Assembly: GCA_002360925.1 (NCBI GenBank)
Contig: DERN01000015.1
Coordinates: 1 to 64,000, forward strand
Direction of reading: 5' to 3'
DNA length: 64,000 bases
From: Flavobacteriaceae bacterium UBA3339
Lineage (GTDB): Bacteria > Bacteroidota > Bacteroidia > Flavobacteriales > Flavobacteriaceae
The position numbers and the translations under genes are program-made. The notes under the pieces are model-generated. The model searched no databases. It saw only the letters and a list, made by a program, of their open reading frames with translations, and was not told the DNA's origin. Below, piece after piece: positions 9,106 through 18,058 of the stretch (positions are counted from its first letter, which is position 1; each line of letters begins with the position of its first letter).

Positions 9106-10488
9106 ATGAAAGAAATTAAAAATATAACGTGTATCGGAGCTGGTTATGTAGGCGGACCAACGATGTCGGTTATTGCACAAAAAAATCCAAATATTAACAT
9201 AACGGTTGTCGATTTAAATAAAGAACGAATTGAAGCTTGGAATGATGAAGATTTATCGAAACTTCCTATTTACGAACCTGGTTTAGACAAAATAGTTGCC
9301 GAAGCTCGCGGACGAAATTTGTTTTTTTCGATCGATGTAGAAGAAGCAATCGATAAAGCCGATATGATTTTTATTTCGGTTAATACGCCAACTAAAACTT
9401 ACGGAAAAGGAAAAGGACAAGCAGCCGATTTAAAATATATCGAACTTTGTGCCCGGCAAATTGCAAAAGTTGCAAAAGACGATAAAATTGTTGTAGAGAA
9501 ATCTACACTTCCTGTTCGCACTGCCGAAACTTTAAAAAGTATTTTGCACAACACAGGAAACGGAGTAAACTTTCATATTTTATCAAACCCTGAGTTTTTG
9601 GCTGAAGGAACTGCTGTTCAGGATCTTGAAAATCCGGACAGAGTTTTAATTGGAGGTGAGAATGAAGAAGCTATTCAATCTTTAGTAAAAATTTATGCTT
9701 CATGGGTTTCAAAAGATCGAATTATAACAACTAATTTATGGTCTTCGGAATTATCTAAATTAGTTGCTAATGCTTTTTTAGCTCAACGAGTTTCTAGCAT
9801 CAATGCGATTTCCGAATTATGTGAAGTTACTGGTGCCGATGTTGATGAAGTGTCGCATGCAATTGGAAAAGATACTAGAATTGGTTCTAAGTTTTTGAAA
9901 GCTTCGGTAGGCTTTGGTGGATCTTGTTTTCAGAAAGATATTTTGAATTTAGTCTACATTGCACGAAGTTATAATTTGCATAAAGTAGCCGATTATTGGG
10001 AACAGGTTATTATAATGAATAATCATCAAAAAGAGCGTTTTTCAGATAACATCATCAAGACTTTATACAATACTGTCAATGGTAAAAATATTGCTTTTTT
10101 AGGTTGGGCTTTTAAAAAAGACACCAATGATACAAGAGAATCTGCTGCAATTTATGTTGCAGATCATTTATTAGATGAAGAAGCTTTTATTACTATTTAT
10201 GATCCAAAAGTAACAGCAGAGCAAATTTATAAAGACTTAGATTATTTAGGAACTCGAAGTTCTGAAGAAAACAGAAGACTGGTTAAAGTGGTTTCAAATC
10301 CTTATGAAGCTTGTTTAGATGCACATGCAATTGCTGTTTTAACAGAATGGGATGAATTTAAAACCTATGATTGGCAAAAGATTTACGATAAAATGTATAA
10401 ACCAGCATTTGTTTTTGACGGACGAAATATATTAAACTCTGAATTTTTAAAACAAGTTGGTTTTATAACGTATAATGTAGGAAAGTAA
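9106..10488 (+). CDS. ugd: UDP-glucose 6-dehydrogenase, eukaryote-like type
   Basis: A 460-residue enzyme from the ATG at 9106; an in-frame TTG 36 bases upstream is less likely. It makes UDP-glucuronate from UDP-glucose with NAD. Landmarks are CIGAGYVGGPTMSVIA, SVNTPTKTYGKGKG, EKSTLPVR, LSNPEFLAEGTA, SSELSKLVANAFLAQR, the catalytic cysteine in GFGGSCFQKD, FKKDTNDTRES and IYDPKV. From memory these segments match animal and plant UGDH far better than the compact bacterial Ugd, including the long C-terminal domain. It forms an operon with the preceding dehydrogenase and is followed by a terminator. Confidence 0.92.
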   Translation: MKEIKNITCIGAGYVGGPTMSVIAQKNPNINITVVDLNKERIEAWNDEDLSKLPIYEPGLDKIVAEARGRNLFFSIDVEEAIDKADMIFISVNTPTKTYGKGKGQAADLKYIELCARQIAKVAKDDKIVVEKSTLPVRTAETLKSILHNTGNGVNFHILSNPEFLAEGTAVQDLENPDRVLIGGENEEAIQSLVKIYASWVSKDRIITTNLWSSELSKLVANAFLAQRVSSINAISELCEVTGADVDEVSHAIGKDTRIGSKFLKASVGFGGSCFQKDILNLVYIARSYNLHKVADYWEQVIIMNNHQKERFSDNIIKTLYNTVNGKNIAFLGWAFKKDTNDTRESAAIYVADHLLDEEAFITIYDPKVTAEQIYKDLDYLGTRSSEENRRLVKVVSNPYEACLDAHAIAVLTEWDEFKTYDWQKIYDKMYKPAFVFDGRNILNSEFLKQVGFITYNVGK

Positions 10489-10495
10489 CTTAATA

Positions 10496-10529
10496 AAAAT
10501 CCCTTATATCAAGGGATTTTGTTATTTTT
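10496..10529 (+). terminator. Intrinsic terminator after ugd
   Basis: A 10-bp perfect stem, AAAATCCCTT (10496-10505) with AAGGGATTTT (10511-10520), has loop ATATC and is followed by GTTATTTTT. Confidence 0.8.
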
Positions 10530-10540
10530 ATAAAAAAAAT

Positions 10541-11053
10541 ATGTTCCAAAACGAAACCATAATATTAGAACAAATACCGAAATATGAAGAAATAGCTTAT
10601 ACAAATCTTCATAAAAACTATGTAAAGATTGTAAGAATGAATGCTTTAATTGGTATTTTGTTCGGAATAGCTGTTTCTGTTGCGATTTTCTTTGTTTTTG
10701 AAGAGTTCGAAAGATATTATTTTATCATTGGATTTTCTTTATTAATGCTACTAATGAGTTTATTTCCGTTACTTACTTACAAGAAAAAGAAATATGCTTT
10801 CCGTCAACATGATGTACTTTACAAAAAAGGATTAATCTTTAAAACAGTAAATATTATTCCTTATATACGCTTGCAACATGTGGTTATAAAACAAGGTTGG
10901 TACGCAAAAAAACTAGGATTAGCAACTTTAGAATTGCATACAGCAGCAAATGACAGAGTTGATGTTTCGATTCCTGGTTTGACTTTAGAAGATGCCGAAC
11001 GTTGGAAATCTTTTTTGTTAAATCGTTTGCAAGAGATTGAAGATGAAGCATAA
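10541..11053 (+). CDS. PH domain-containing membrane protein (YdbS-like)
   Basis: A 170-residue protein with two adjacent transmembrane helices (about residues 40-85) and a bacterial PH (bPH2/DUF304) domain. The domain core runs from KGLIFKTVNIIPYIRLQHVVIKQG to LELHTAANDRVDVSIPGL. The pairing with a longer multi-PH protein that overlaps its end by 11 bp copies the Bacillus YdbS-YdbT arrangement. Those proteins are membrane-associated and have been linked to resistance to antimicrobial peptides. The function here is inferred from that layout only. Confidence 0.78.
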   Translation: MFQNETIILEQIPKYEEIAYTNLHKNYVKIVRMNALIGILFGIAVSVAIFFVFEEFERYYFIIGFSLLMLLMSLFPLLTYKKKKYAFRQHDVLYKKGLIFKTVNIIPYIRLQHVVIKQGWYAKKLGLATLELHTAANDRVDVSIPGLTLEDAERWKSFLLNRLQEIEDEA

Positions 11054-12560
11054 TTATGATTTTTCGCAACCCAATAAACTAGATAAAAAAGCCTTGTGGC
11101 TTATTTTAGGAAACGCTTTTTGGACCATTATTAAAGCAAGTTGGGCAATAATTGCCCTTTTGGTAATTCGCGGATTTCCAACAGACGCTTATTGGCTTTA
11201 TTTAATATTTTTTGGATTAATTATTTTAACATTTGCTCGATTATCAATAAACTACTTCTATTATTCGTATCAAGTTATTGCAGATGAATTGATTATAAAT
11301 AAAGGTTGGCTAAATAAATCTAAAACAGTTGTGAAGCTGGATAAAATTCACGAAGTAAATCTGAATCAGAAATTCATTCATAAATTAATTAGATTGTATT
11401 TGGTCGGAATTGATACAGCGGGAAGTTCTAAAACCGAGATCTCAATTAACGGAATCGATTTTAGAAAAGCATTAGCTTTAAAAGAAGTTTTAACAAATTC
11501 AGAACAAATTGAAACAATTCATAAAGAAGCCGAAAATGAAACATTAATTAATGATGAATTAATTGAAAAAAGTGAATCTTCTGAAAAAATTGTAATTAGT
11601 CTTTTTAGTTTAATTAAAATTGGATTAACTCGTAATTATTTGCAAACTTTTGCTTTGTTATTGGCTTTTTCGTTTCAAATAATGGATCAAATTCAAGATT
11701 TCTTTTATAAAGAAGATGATTCAACAGTTTACGATGATATTTTTAACGCTTCGTACGAAAAGTATATTGGTTTAATCGGAGTGTTACTATTTTTTGGATT
11801 TATTACGTTTATTGTTTTGTTCAATTTAGGACGCACGTTATTAACTTATTTTAATTATCAAATTCAGCTAAAAAGCAATCAATTAACGGTTTCTTACGGA
11901 TTGACTGATTCTCACATTATTGCAGTTCCTTCAAAAAAAGTGCAATTATTTCAAATTCAGCAGAATTATTTTCAAAGATTAATGAATCTTTTTGAAGTTA
12001 AAATCAAACAAGTCGAATCTTCCGAAAATGATAAACAAAAGAAAGGATTGATAGTTCCAGGTGCAAATAGTTCTGAACTAAACCAAATTTTTCAAGTTAT
12101 TTATCAATCTAATTTAGATTTAAAAACCGATTATTTTCGTCCACATAAACGTATTTTATTCTTAAAATTTTGTTGGCTTTGTATTCCGGCTTTTATTGCT
12201 TTAAGCGTTTTTTATTTGAATGATATGATTAATTACTCATGGATTATTCTCCCTATTTTCGCTTTTTTATACTTTTTGATTTATTGGAGCTATCGAAATG
12301 AAAAACTGTTTCTTAAAGACGATTTTATTGTGTTAAGAAAAGGAGTTTGGGATATTACAACTACTTATTTACAAATTAGTAAAATGCAACAAGTTTCAGT
12401 AAAACAAAGCTATTTTCAAGAAAAAAGAAATTTAGGTTCATTAAATTTGCATACAGCTGGCGGAACGATTTCTTTAACGTATTATGATTTCGATTTACTG
12501 CAGAAATTAGCTAACGAATTGCTTTATAAAATAGAAAAAAACAAGTATTCATGGATGTAA
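11043..12560 (+). CDS. Multi-PH-domain membrane protein (YdbT-like)
   Basis: A 505-residue protein from the ATG at 11043; an in-frame TTG lies two codons earlier. It has three PH-like segments, each near a transmembrane helix pair. They centre on YQVIADELIINKGWLNKSKTVVKLDKIHEV near residue 85, YQIQLKSNQLTVSYGL near 280, and the last on LNLHTAGGTISLTYYDF near 475. It overlaps the YdbS-like gene by 11 bp and the downstream hydrolase by 10 bp, so the three genes are translationally linked. Its role is probably in the envelope and is otherwise unknown. Confidence 0.75.
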   Translation: MKHNYDFSQPNKLDKKALWLILGNAFWTIIKASWAIIALLVIRGFPTDAYWLYLIFFGLIILTFARLSINYFYYSYQVIADELIINKGWLNKSKTVVKLDKIHEVNLNQKFIHKLIRLYLVGIDTAGSSKTEISINGIDFRKALALKEVLTNSEQIETIHKEAENETLINDELIEKSESSEKIVISLFSLIKIGLTRNYLQTFALLLAFSFQIMDQIQDFFYKEDDSTVYDDIFNASYEKYIGLIGVLLFFGFITFIVLFNLGRTLLTYFNYQIQLKSNQLTVSYGLTDSHIIAVPSKKVQLFQIQQNYFQRLMNLFEVKIKQVESSENDKQKKGLIVPGANSSELNQIFQVIYQSNLDLKTDYFRPHKRILFLKFCWLCIPAFIALSVFYLNDMINYSWIILPIFAFLYFLIYWSYRNEKLFLKDDFIVLRKGVWDITTTYLQISKMQQVSVKQSYFQEKRNLGSLNLHTAGGTISLTYYDFDLLQKLANELLYKIEKNKYSWM

Positions 12561-13348
12561 TAACAGAAAACGAAGAGCTCGTTTTAATTCAAAATACAAA
12601 CATTTATTATAAAAAATGGAAAGTAAAAGATCCTCGTTCAACTATTATATTATTGCACGATTCTTTGGGATGCACGGTTCTTTGGCGCGAATGGCCGCAA
12701 GAATTAGCTCAACATTTACAATGCAATGTTATTAGTTACGATCGACGCGGATACGGAAAATCGGATAATTACACTAAACCAAGACCAATTGATTATTTAG
12801 AACAAGAAGCACTTATTTTAGACGAATTATTTGCTGTTTGGAAATTAGAGAATCCTATTTTATTCGGATTTAGCGATGGAGCTTCAGTTGCAACGATTTA
12901 TGCCGGAATGTTTCCAAAAAAAATAAAAGCATTGATTATAGAAGGTGTCCACGTTTTAATTGAAAAGGAAACGTTGCAAGGCGTTCGCGATGCTCAAACA
13001 ATGTTAGAAACGACTAAAATAGCTAAAGTTTTAGAGAAATATCACGGAAACAAAGTATTTGATTTATATTACGCTTGGACCAAAACTTGGCTTTCTAATG
13101 AACATCAAAATTGGAATATCGAACATTTTATACCAAAAATAGAAGTTCCAATCTTAATTATTCAAGGTGAGTTTGACGAATTTGGAACCATGAAACAAGT
13201 AAATGCTTTTGATGCAGCTAAAGTTTCAGTTCAAAAATTGTTGGTTCCGCAAGTTGGGCACACAGCTCACAAAGAAAATAAATCGTTGGTTTTTGATAAA
13301 GTTGTTACTTTTGCAAATCAAATATTAGAAAATGAAAAAATGGATTAA
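12551..13348 (+). CDS. Alpha/beta hydrolase
   Basis: A 265-residue hydrolase-fold protein with the oxyanion segment LLHDSLGCTVLW near residue 35 and the nucleophile elbow GFSDGAS with Ser108. The acid is in IQGEFDEFG near residue 210 and the base His in VGHTAHKE near 240. It overlaps the PH-domain gene before it (10 bp) and menA after it (17 bp). The position next to menA suggests a MenH-like (SHCHC synthase) or thioesterase role in menaquinone synthesis, but the motifs are generic and this remains open. Confidence 0.75.
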   Translation: MDVITENEELVLIQNTNIYYKKWKVKDPRSTIILLHDSLGCTVLWREWPQELAQHLQCNVISYDRRGYGKSDNYTKPRPIDYLEQEALILDELFAVWKLENPILFGFSDGASVATIYAGMFPKKIKALIIEGVHVLIEKETLQGVRDAQTMLETTKIAKVLEKYHGNKVFDLYYAWTKTWLSNEHQNWNIEHFIPKIEVPILIIQGEFDEFGTMKQVNAFDAAKVSVQKLLVPQVGHTAHKENKSLVFDKVVTFANQILENEKMD

Positions 13349-14291
13349 AGCAGCGCGTTTACGCACATTGCCATTATCTGTATCGGGAATTTTAGTCGGA
13401 AGCGCAGCAGCTTATCAACAATATCACACACAAGAAAATTATTATTTTATTGTTGTTTTGTGTTTGCTTACAACACTTTTTTTTCAAGTTTTGTCGAATT
13501 ATGCAAATGATTATGGCGATGCAGTAAAAGGAACCGATAATGAAAATAGAGTGGGACCGAAACGAGCAGTTCAAAGTGGAGAAATTACAGCTTCGCAAAT
13601 GAAAAATGCTATTATTATTACTTCTCTGTTGTCTTTACTTTCTTCTCTTAGTGTGATTTATCTTTCATTCGGAAGTGAAAATTTTCTTCAAGCTATTCTG
13701 TACTTTATTTTGGCAATTGCATGTGTTGGCGCGGCAATTAAATACACTGTTGGTAATTCGGCATACGGATATAAAGGTTTGGGAGATCTTTTTGTATTTA
13801 TTTTCTTTGGTTTGGTAAGTACATTGGGAACGTATTATTTGTTTGGACACACGATGAGTTTAATAATTATTTTTCCAGCAATTACAATTGGTTTATTAAG
13901 TATGGCAGTTTTAAATATGAACAATATGCGAGATATAGAAAACGATACCGCTGTTGGTAAAAACACCTTGGTTGTAAAAATGGGTTTTCAAAAAGCGAAG
14001 AATTATCACTTCTTTTTACTTTTAAATGCTACTATCTTCTTAAACATTTTTGCAATATATACATTTTCGCATTGGTATCAATATATTTATATAGTTGCAT
14101 TTATCCCTTTGCTTAAAAACTTAGGAATTGTAACGAAAACAACAAATCCCAGATTGTTAGATCCGGAATTAAAACGTTTGTCGTTAAGTACATTTTTTCT
14201 ATCTTTATTAATCTCAATAGCATTAATATTAAACGCATTAATTTATGAAAATAACTTACCTTGGTCACGCTTCTTTAGCAATTGGAGTTAA
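13332..14291 (+). CDS. menA: 1,4-dihydroxy-2-naphthoate polyprenyltransferase
   Basis: A 319-residue UbiA-superfamily integral membrane prenyltransferase with about nine transmembrane segments. The first Asp-rich motif is in NYANDYGDAVKGTDNENR near residues 55-72. The second is in NMNNMRDIENDTAVGKNTL near residues 195-213. It attaches the polyprenyl chain to DHNA to give demethylmenaquinone. The start lies inside the hydrolase gene upstream, and its last 47 bases overlap the next gene. Confidence 0.9.
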   Translation: MKKWIKAARLRTLPLSVSGILVGSAAAYQQYHTQENYYFIVVLCLLTTLFFQVLSNYANDYGDAVKGTDNENRVGPKRAVQSGEITASQMKNAIIITSLLSLLSSLSVIYLSFGSENFLQAILYFILAIACVGAAIKYTVGNSAYGYKGLGDLFVFIFFGLVSTLGTYYLFGHTMSLIIIFPAITIGLLSMAVLNMNNMRDIENDTAVGKNTLVVKMGFQKAKNYHFFLLLNATIFLNIFAIYTFSHWYQYIYIVAFIPLLKNLGIVTKTTNPRLLDPELKRLSLSTFFLSLLISIALILNALIYENNLPWSRFFSNWS

Positions 14292-14922
14292 CGGAAAAAC
14301 GCTTATTGTAGATCCGTTTATTAGTGGAAATGAATTAGCAAACCACATTGATGCAAATTCCTTAAAAGCAGATTATATCTTAATTACACACGCACACGGA
14401 GATCATATTTTAGATGTTGAAACGATTGCTAAAAATACAGAAGCAATTATTGTTTCGAATGCTGAAATTGCAGGATATTATGAAGCAAAAGGATTTAAAA
14501 CGCATCCGATGAATCACGGCGGAAGTTGGGAATTCGATTTTGGTAAGGTAAAATATGTAAATGCGATTCATTCGAGCAGTTTTCCTGATGGAAGTTACGG
14601 CGGTCAACCAGGTGGTTTTGTAATTGAAGCTGGCGAAAAGAATGTTTATATTGCAGGAGATACGGCTTTAACGTATGATATGAAATTAATTCCGATGAAA
14701 AATCCTTTAGATTTAGCGGTTTTACCAATCGGAAGTAATTTTACCATGGATGTTGATGATGCAGCGATTGCAGCAGAATTTTTAAGTGTAAATAAGGTAT
14801 TGGGATATCATTTTGACACTTTTGGATACATTAAAATTGATCATAAAATAGCAAAGCAAAAGTTTACCAATAAAAATAAAGAACTCGTTTTATTGCCAAT
14901 TGGCGAATCAATCGAAATCTAA
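14245..14922 (+). CDS. Metal-dependent hydrolase, UPF0173 family (metallo-beta-lactamase fold)
   Basis: A 225-residue MBL-fold protein with MKITYLGHASLAI at the start, ITHAHGDHILD as the HxHxDH zinc motif near residues 48-58, AIHSSSFPDGSYGGQPGG in the middle and AGDTALTYDMK near 135. This is the UPF0173/YtkL type. The start lies 47 bp inside menA, an unusually long coding overlap that argues for coupled translation. The function is unknown. A clear terminator follows the stop, so menC has a separate transcription unit. Confidence 0.85.
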   Translation: MKITYLGHASLAIGVNGKTLIVDPFISGNELANHIDANSLKADYILITHAHGDHILDVETIAKNTEAIIVSNAEIAGYYEAKGFKTHPMNHGGSWEFDFGKVKYVNAIHSSSFPDGSYGGQPGGFVIEAGEKNVYIAGDTALTYDMKLIPMKNPLDLAVLPIGSNFTMDVDDAAIAAEFLSVNKVLGYHFDTFGYIKIDHKIAKQKFTNKNKELVLLPIGESIEI

Positions 14923-14928
14923 ATTAAA

Positions 14929-14956
14929 ACCCTGAAATAATTCAGGGTATTTTTTT
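14929..14956 (+). terminator. Intrinsic terminator after the UPF0173 gene
   Basis: An 8-bp stem, ACCCTGAA (14929-14936) with TTCAGGGT (14941-14948), has loop ATAA and is followed by seven T residues. Confidence 0.8.
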
Positions 14957-15008
14957 GGAGTTTTAAATTCCAATAACTTTAAGAAAGATCATTTAATAGT
15001 AAATTAAA

Positions 15009-16043
15009 ATGAAAGCAACATTCGAAAAATATATTTTAAATTTTAAGCGTCCTTCTGGAACTTCTCGAGGAATAATGACCGAAAAAGAAACGTGGTTTTT
15101 AAAACTTGAAAATAATGGAAAGAAAGGAATAGGAGAGTGCGGTATTTTACGCGGACTTTCGTATGATGATCATTTGGATTATACAGATAAATTAAAATGG
15201 GTTTGTGATAATATCCATTTAGGGCAAGAAGCACTTTGGGAAGCACTTAGAGAATGGCCTTCTATTCAATTTGGAGTAGAGCAGGCTTTTATTTCGTTGC
15301 AGAGTAATGATCCTATGGTTTTATTTCCAAGTAGGTTTACAAAAGGCGAAAAAGCAATACCAATTAACGGTTTGGTTTGGATGGGAGAACCTGAGTTTAT
15401 GAAAGAACAAATTGATGAAAAAATTGCACAAGGTTTTAACTGTATTAAACTTAAAATTGGAGCAATTGATTTTGATATAGAATTAGATTTAATTCGTTAT
15501 ATTCGTTCACACTTTACCCCTGAAACAATGGAAATTCGAGTTGATGCTAATGGGGGATTTAGTTTAAGTGATGCTTTATATAAATTAAATCAATTAACTG
15601 AATTTAAGTTACATAGTATAGAACAACCTATAAAAAACAAGCAAACTGACAGTATGTCAGAATTGTGTTTAAAGACTCCACTTCCAATCGCTTTAGATGA
15701 AGAGTTAATTGGTGTTGTAAATTACAACGATAAAGAAAATCTATTGCAAAAAATCATGCCACAATACATCATTTTAAAGCCAAGTTTGGTTGGTGGTTTT
15801 AAAGGTTGCGAAGAATGGATTGAAATTGCCGAAAAATTAAACATTGGTTGGTGGATAACATCGGCTTTAGAAAGTAATATTGGTTTAAATGCAATTGCAC
15901 AATGGACATTTACATTAAACAATTCAATGCCACAAGGTTTAGGAACCGGAGCTTTATATACTAATAATATTGAATCGCCTTTGGTTGTAAAAAACGGACA
16001 ATTGTGGTATGATAAAAATCTAAAATGGGATGTGATTTTTTAA
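15009..16043 (+). CDS. menC: o-Succinylbenzoate synthase
   Basis: A 344-residue enolase-superfamily enzyme. Catalytic landmarks are CIKLKIG (KxK lysines near residue 150), the metal ligands in RVDANGGF near 180, SIEQPI near 207 and ALDEELIG near 230, and the second lysine in IILKPSLVGG near 255. It dehydrates SHCHC to o-succinylbenzoate in menaquinone synthesis. MenA lies 0.7 kb upstream, but menD, menB, menE and menF are not in the window. The ATG follows AT-rich DNA without a Shine-Dalgarno sequence. Confidence 0.85.
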   Translation: MKATFEKYILNFKRPSGTSRGIMTEKETWFLKLENNGKKGIGECGILRGLSYDDHLDYTDKLKWVCDNIHLGQEALWEALREWPSIQFGVEQAFISLQSNDPMVLFPSRFTKGEKAIPINGLVWMGEPEFMKEQIDEKIAQGFNCIKLKIGAIDFDIELDLIRYIRSHFTPETMEIRVDANGGFSLSDALYKLNQLTEFKLHSIEQPIKNKQTDSMSELCLKTPLPIALDEELIGVVNYNDKENLLQKIMPQYIILKPSLVGGFKGCEEWIEIAEKLNIGWWITSALESNIGLNAIAQWTFTLNNSMPQGLGTGALYTNNIESPLVVKNGQLWYDKNLKWDVIF

Positions 16044-16068
16044 ATAAAAATTGTCAATAATTTTATAT

Positions 16069-16115
16069 CAAGCTTTAAAAAGTATTCAAATAACAGTAAT
16101 CTTTTTTAAAGCTTG
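16069..16115. terminator. Bidirectional terminator between menC and the LETM1-related gene
   Basis: A stem of about 13 bp pairs CAAGCTTTAAAAAG (16069-16082) with CTTTTTTAAAGCTTG (16101-16115), with an 18-base loop. T/A runs flank both sides, between two convergent genes. Confidence 0.65.
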
Positions 16116-16152
16116 TTACTTATAACTTAATAATAAAAGCTAGTAAATAAGA

Positions 16153-17346
16153 TTATCTTTTGTTTTCGTTAAACGAATCTGGAATTATTTCAGGTAAAAG
16201 TTTAATTAAAATGGGAAGCAATAAACTGCCGCCTGGAATTAAAAATATAGTAAAAGCAGGAATGGTTTTTCCTAATTCAATAAGTTGTTTCTTTAACATT
16301 GCTTTTTCAGATTTTGTTAAAGAACTGTAAGTTGATTTAACCAACAATTGAAGTAATAATTTGTTGTTTGAAATCTCTTTTACAATACTTTTTTTGTTGC
16401 GCTTTATCAAAAGCGCAATGTTTTTATTAGTGCTTTTGTAAAGCTTTTTTATTGGATGCGAAAACTGGAAGTAAGGAATTTCTTCTTTATGTTGATCTAA
16501 GAAAAGCAACATATTATCGAGTGAATTTTGCGAAAAAGAAATTGATAATTTTAGTTTCTGAATCAATTTTACAGTAAACTCAAATTCTTTCTCATCAATT
16601 TTTTCGTCGTTCCATAAAACCATCAAACTCACATCGTACAAATATGCTTTCCCGTAAAAAGTGATGATATTCGAAGTATCTAAATGATCTAAATCTTTTG
16701 CGAAATGAGAAGTTGTACTAGTAAATCGTAATGAATTTTGTAAAAGCTCTTGAAGTTTTATGTCATATTTAGTGTGATTTTGTTTTTGATTAAAACAAAT
16801 TAATGCTAATTGAAAAAGTGTATTTTCTAAGTATTTATAATACGAAAGAATGTCTTTCTCGTTCATTAAATAACGTTTAAAGCACAAAACATCTGTAAAC
16901 AGTAAAAAGTTAGCTAAATGATGTGAAAACGTTTTCTCGATGTAATTAGATGAATTTTGAACTCGATCGTTTATTATCTTTTCTAGAGAACGATATTTTT
17001 TTCCGTTAGTAGAAAAACGGATAAAAGAGAAATATGAATCGGTTTCGGCAGTATTTATTTTGGAATAGAAAGCTTCGGTTTTTTCAATAAAATCTTTTAC
17101 GTTATGATTTTTAGCTTCTTGAATATAAGTTCCCCACAAACTTTCTAAAAGAACAATTTTGGTTACTTCTTCTAACGAAAGTTCAAACGAATTAAAAACA
17201 GGCTGAATAGTTGTAGTGGTATAGCCATATACAAAACCTGTTTTACGAATTTCTTCATAAAACAAGGTTTCGGTTAATTCATTAAAAAAAGAAGGATTAC
17301 TCAATTTAAAAAATTTCGTAATCCATAATTCTTTTGAAGGGTTCAT
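16153..17346 (-). CDS. LETM1-related protein
   Basis: A 397-residue protein without a signal peptide. Most of it is helical and of no recognised fold. The C-terminus carries a LETM1-type hydrophobic motif: FTIFLIPGGSLLLPILIKL followed by LPEIIPDSF (about residues 360-392), which resembles the LPxLLPSTF end of the mitochondrial LETM1 helix. Similar flavobacterial proteins are named LETM1-related, biofilm-associated. It starts 3 bases after the stop of the SIMPL-domain gene, so the two probably form an operon. The function is not established. Confidence 0.7.
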   Translation of the reverse strand: MNPSKELWITKFFKLSNPSFFNELTETLFYEEIRKTGFVYGYTTTTIQPVFNSFELSLEEVTKIVLLESLWGTYIQEAKNHNVKDFIEKTEAFYSKINTAETDSYFSFIRFSTNGKKYRSLEKIINDRVQNSSNYIEKTFSHHLANFLLFTDVLCFKRYLMNEKDILSYYKYLENTLFQLALICFNQKQNHTKYDIKLQELLQNSLRFTSTTSHFAKDLDHLDTSNIITFYGKAYLYDVSLMVLWNDEKIDEKEFEFTVKLIQKLKLSISFSQNSLDNMLLFLDQHKEEIPYFQFSHPIKKLYKSTNKNIALLIKRNKKSIVKEISNNKLLLQLLVKSTYSSLTKSEKAMLKKQLIELGKTIPAFTIFLIPGGSLLLPILIKLLPEIIPDSFNENKR

Positions 17347-17349
17347 AAA

Positions 17350-18039
17350 TTATTTTAATTCAAAAACTACATTTACGTTAGTCGATATTTCAATTTCTCC
17401 AACCGCTAATGTTTCTGCCATATTTCCTGCAGCATCAGCAGCTTCGGCTTTCATCATATAAACTCTTGGAGTGTTAACAAAAGATTGATCGCTAATGCTT
17501 AATGCTTTTCCAATTGTTTGATTTAAAGCTCCAGCATAATCTTGCGCCTTTTTCTTAGCATCTAGAACTGCTTTCGCTCTGATTTCAGAAGCATATTTAT
17601 CGGTTTGAGTTGATTTAAATTCGACTCCGTTGATTGAATTTGCTCCGGCATCCATTAAATCAGCCATCAATTTTTCGTATTGCTCTAAGTTACGTAAAGT
17701 AATCGTTACGGTTTGGTTTGCTACGAAATAATCTTTCTTTTGTTGATAATCTCTCGATTTATAAAGACTTACACGTTGTGTTTGATAGTCTTTTTCATCG
17801 ACTTTACTTTTTTTGATAACTTGAATCATTTTTGCAATGATGTCGTCGTTTTGTTTTTTAGCTTTAGCAGAATCGGCATCTTTAATTTCTGATCCGATTG
17901 AAATAATGGCATAATCAGGTTTAATTTTTACGGAACCTTCTCCAGTTACATTAACTTGCGGAGTTACGATGTTGTTTTGTTGTGCCATAGCTGAAAAAGT
18001 TAAAAATACGAACGAAAATAAATAAAGGATTTTTTTCAT
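17350..18039 (-). CDS. SIMPL domain-containing secreted protein (DUF541)
   Basis: A 229-residue protein with a signal peptide (residues 1-19, ending AMAQ). The SIMPL/DUF541 domain follows: VNVTGEGSVKIKPDYAIIS at the start, YQTQRVSLYKSRDY, TVTITLRNLEQYEKLMADLMDAGANSI split across two strands, and a C-terminal EIEISTNVNVVFEL strand. The family is periplasmic or surface-exposed and poorly understood. The gene lies 19 bases after the RimK-like gene on the same strand and just before the LETM1-related gene, so all three may be co-transcribed. Confidence 0.88.
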   Translation of the reverse strand: MKKILYLFSFVFLTFSAMAQQNNIVTPQVNVTGEGSVKIKPDYAIISIGSEIKDADSAKAKKQNDDIIAKMIQVIKKSKVDEKDYQTQRVSLYKSRDYQQKKDYFVANQTVTITLRNLEQYEKLMADLMDAGANSINGVEFKSTQTDKYASEIRAKAVLDAKKKAQDYAGALNQTIGKALSISDQSFVNTPRVYMMKAEAADAAGNMAETLAVGEIEISTNVNVVFELK

Positions 18040-18058
18040 GTTTCAATACAATTTTGAT

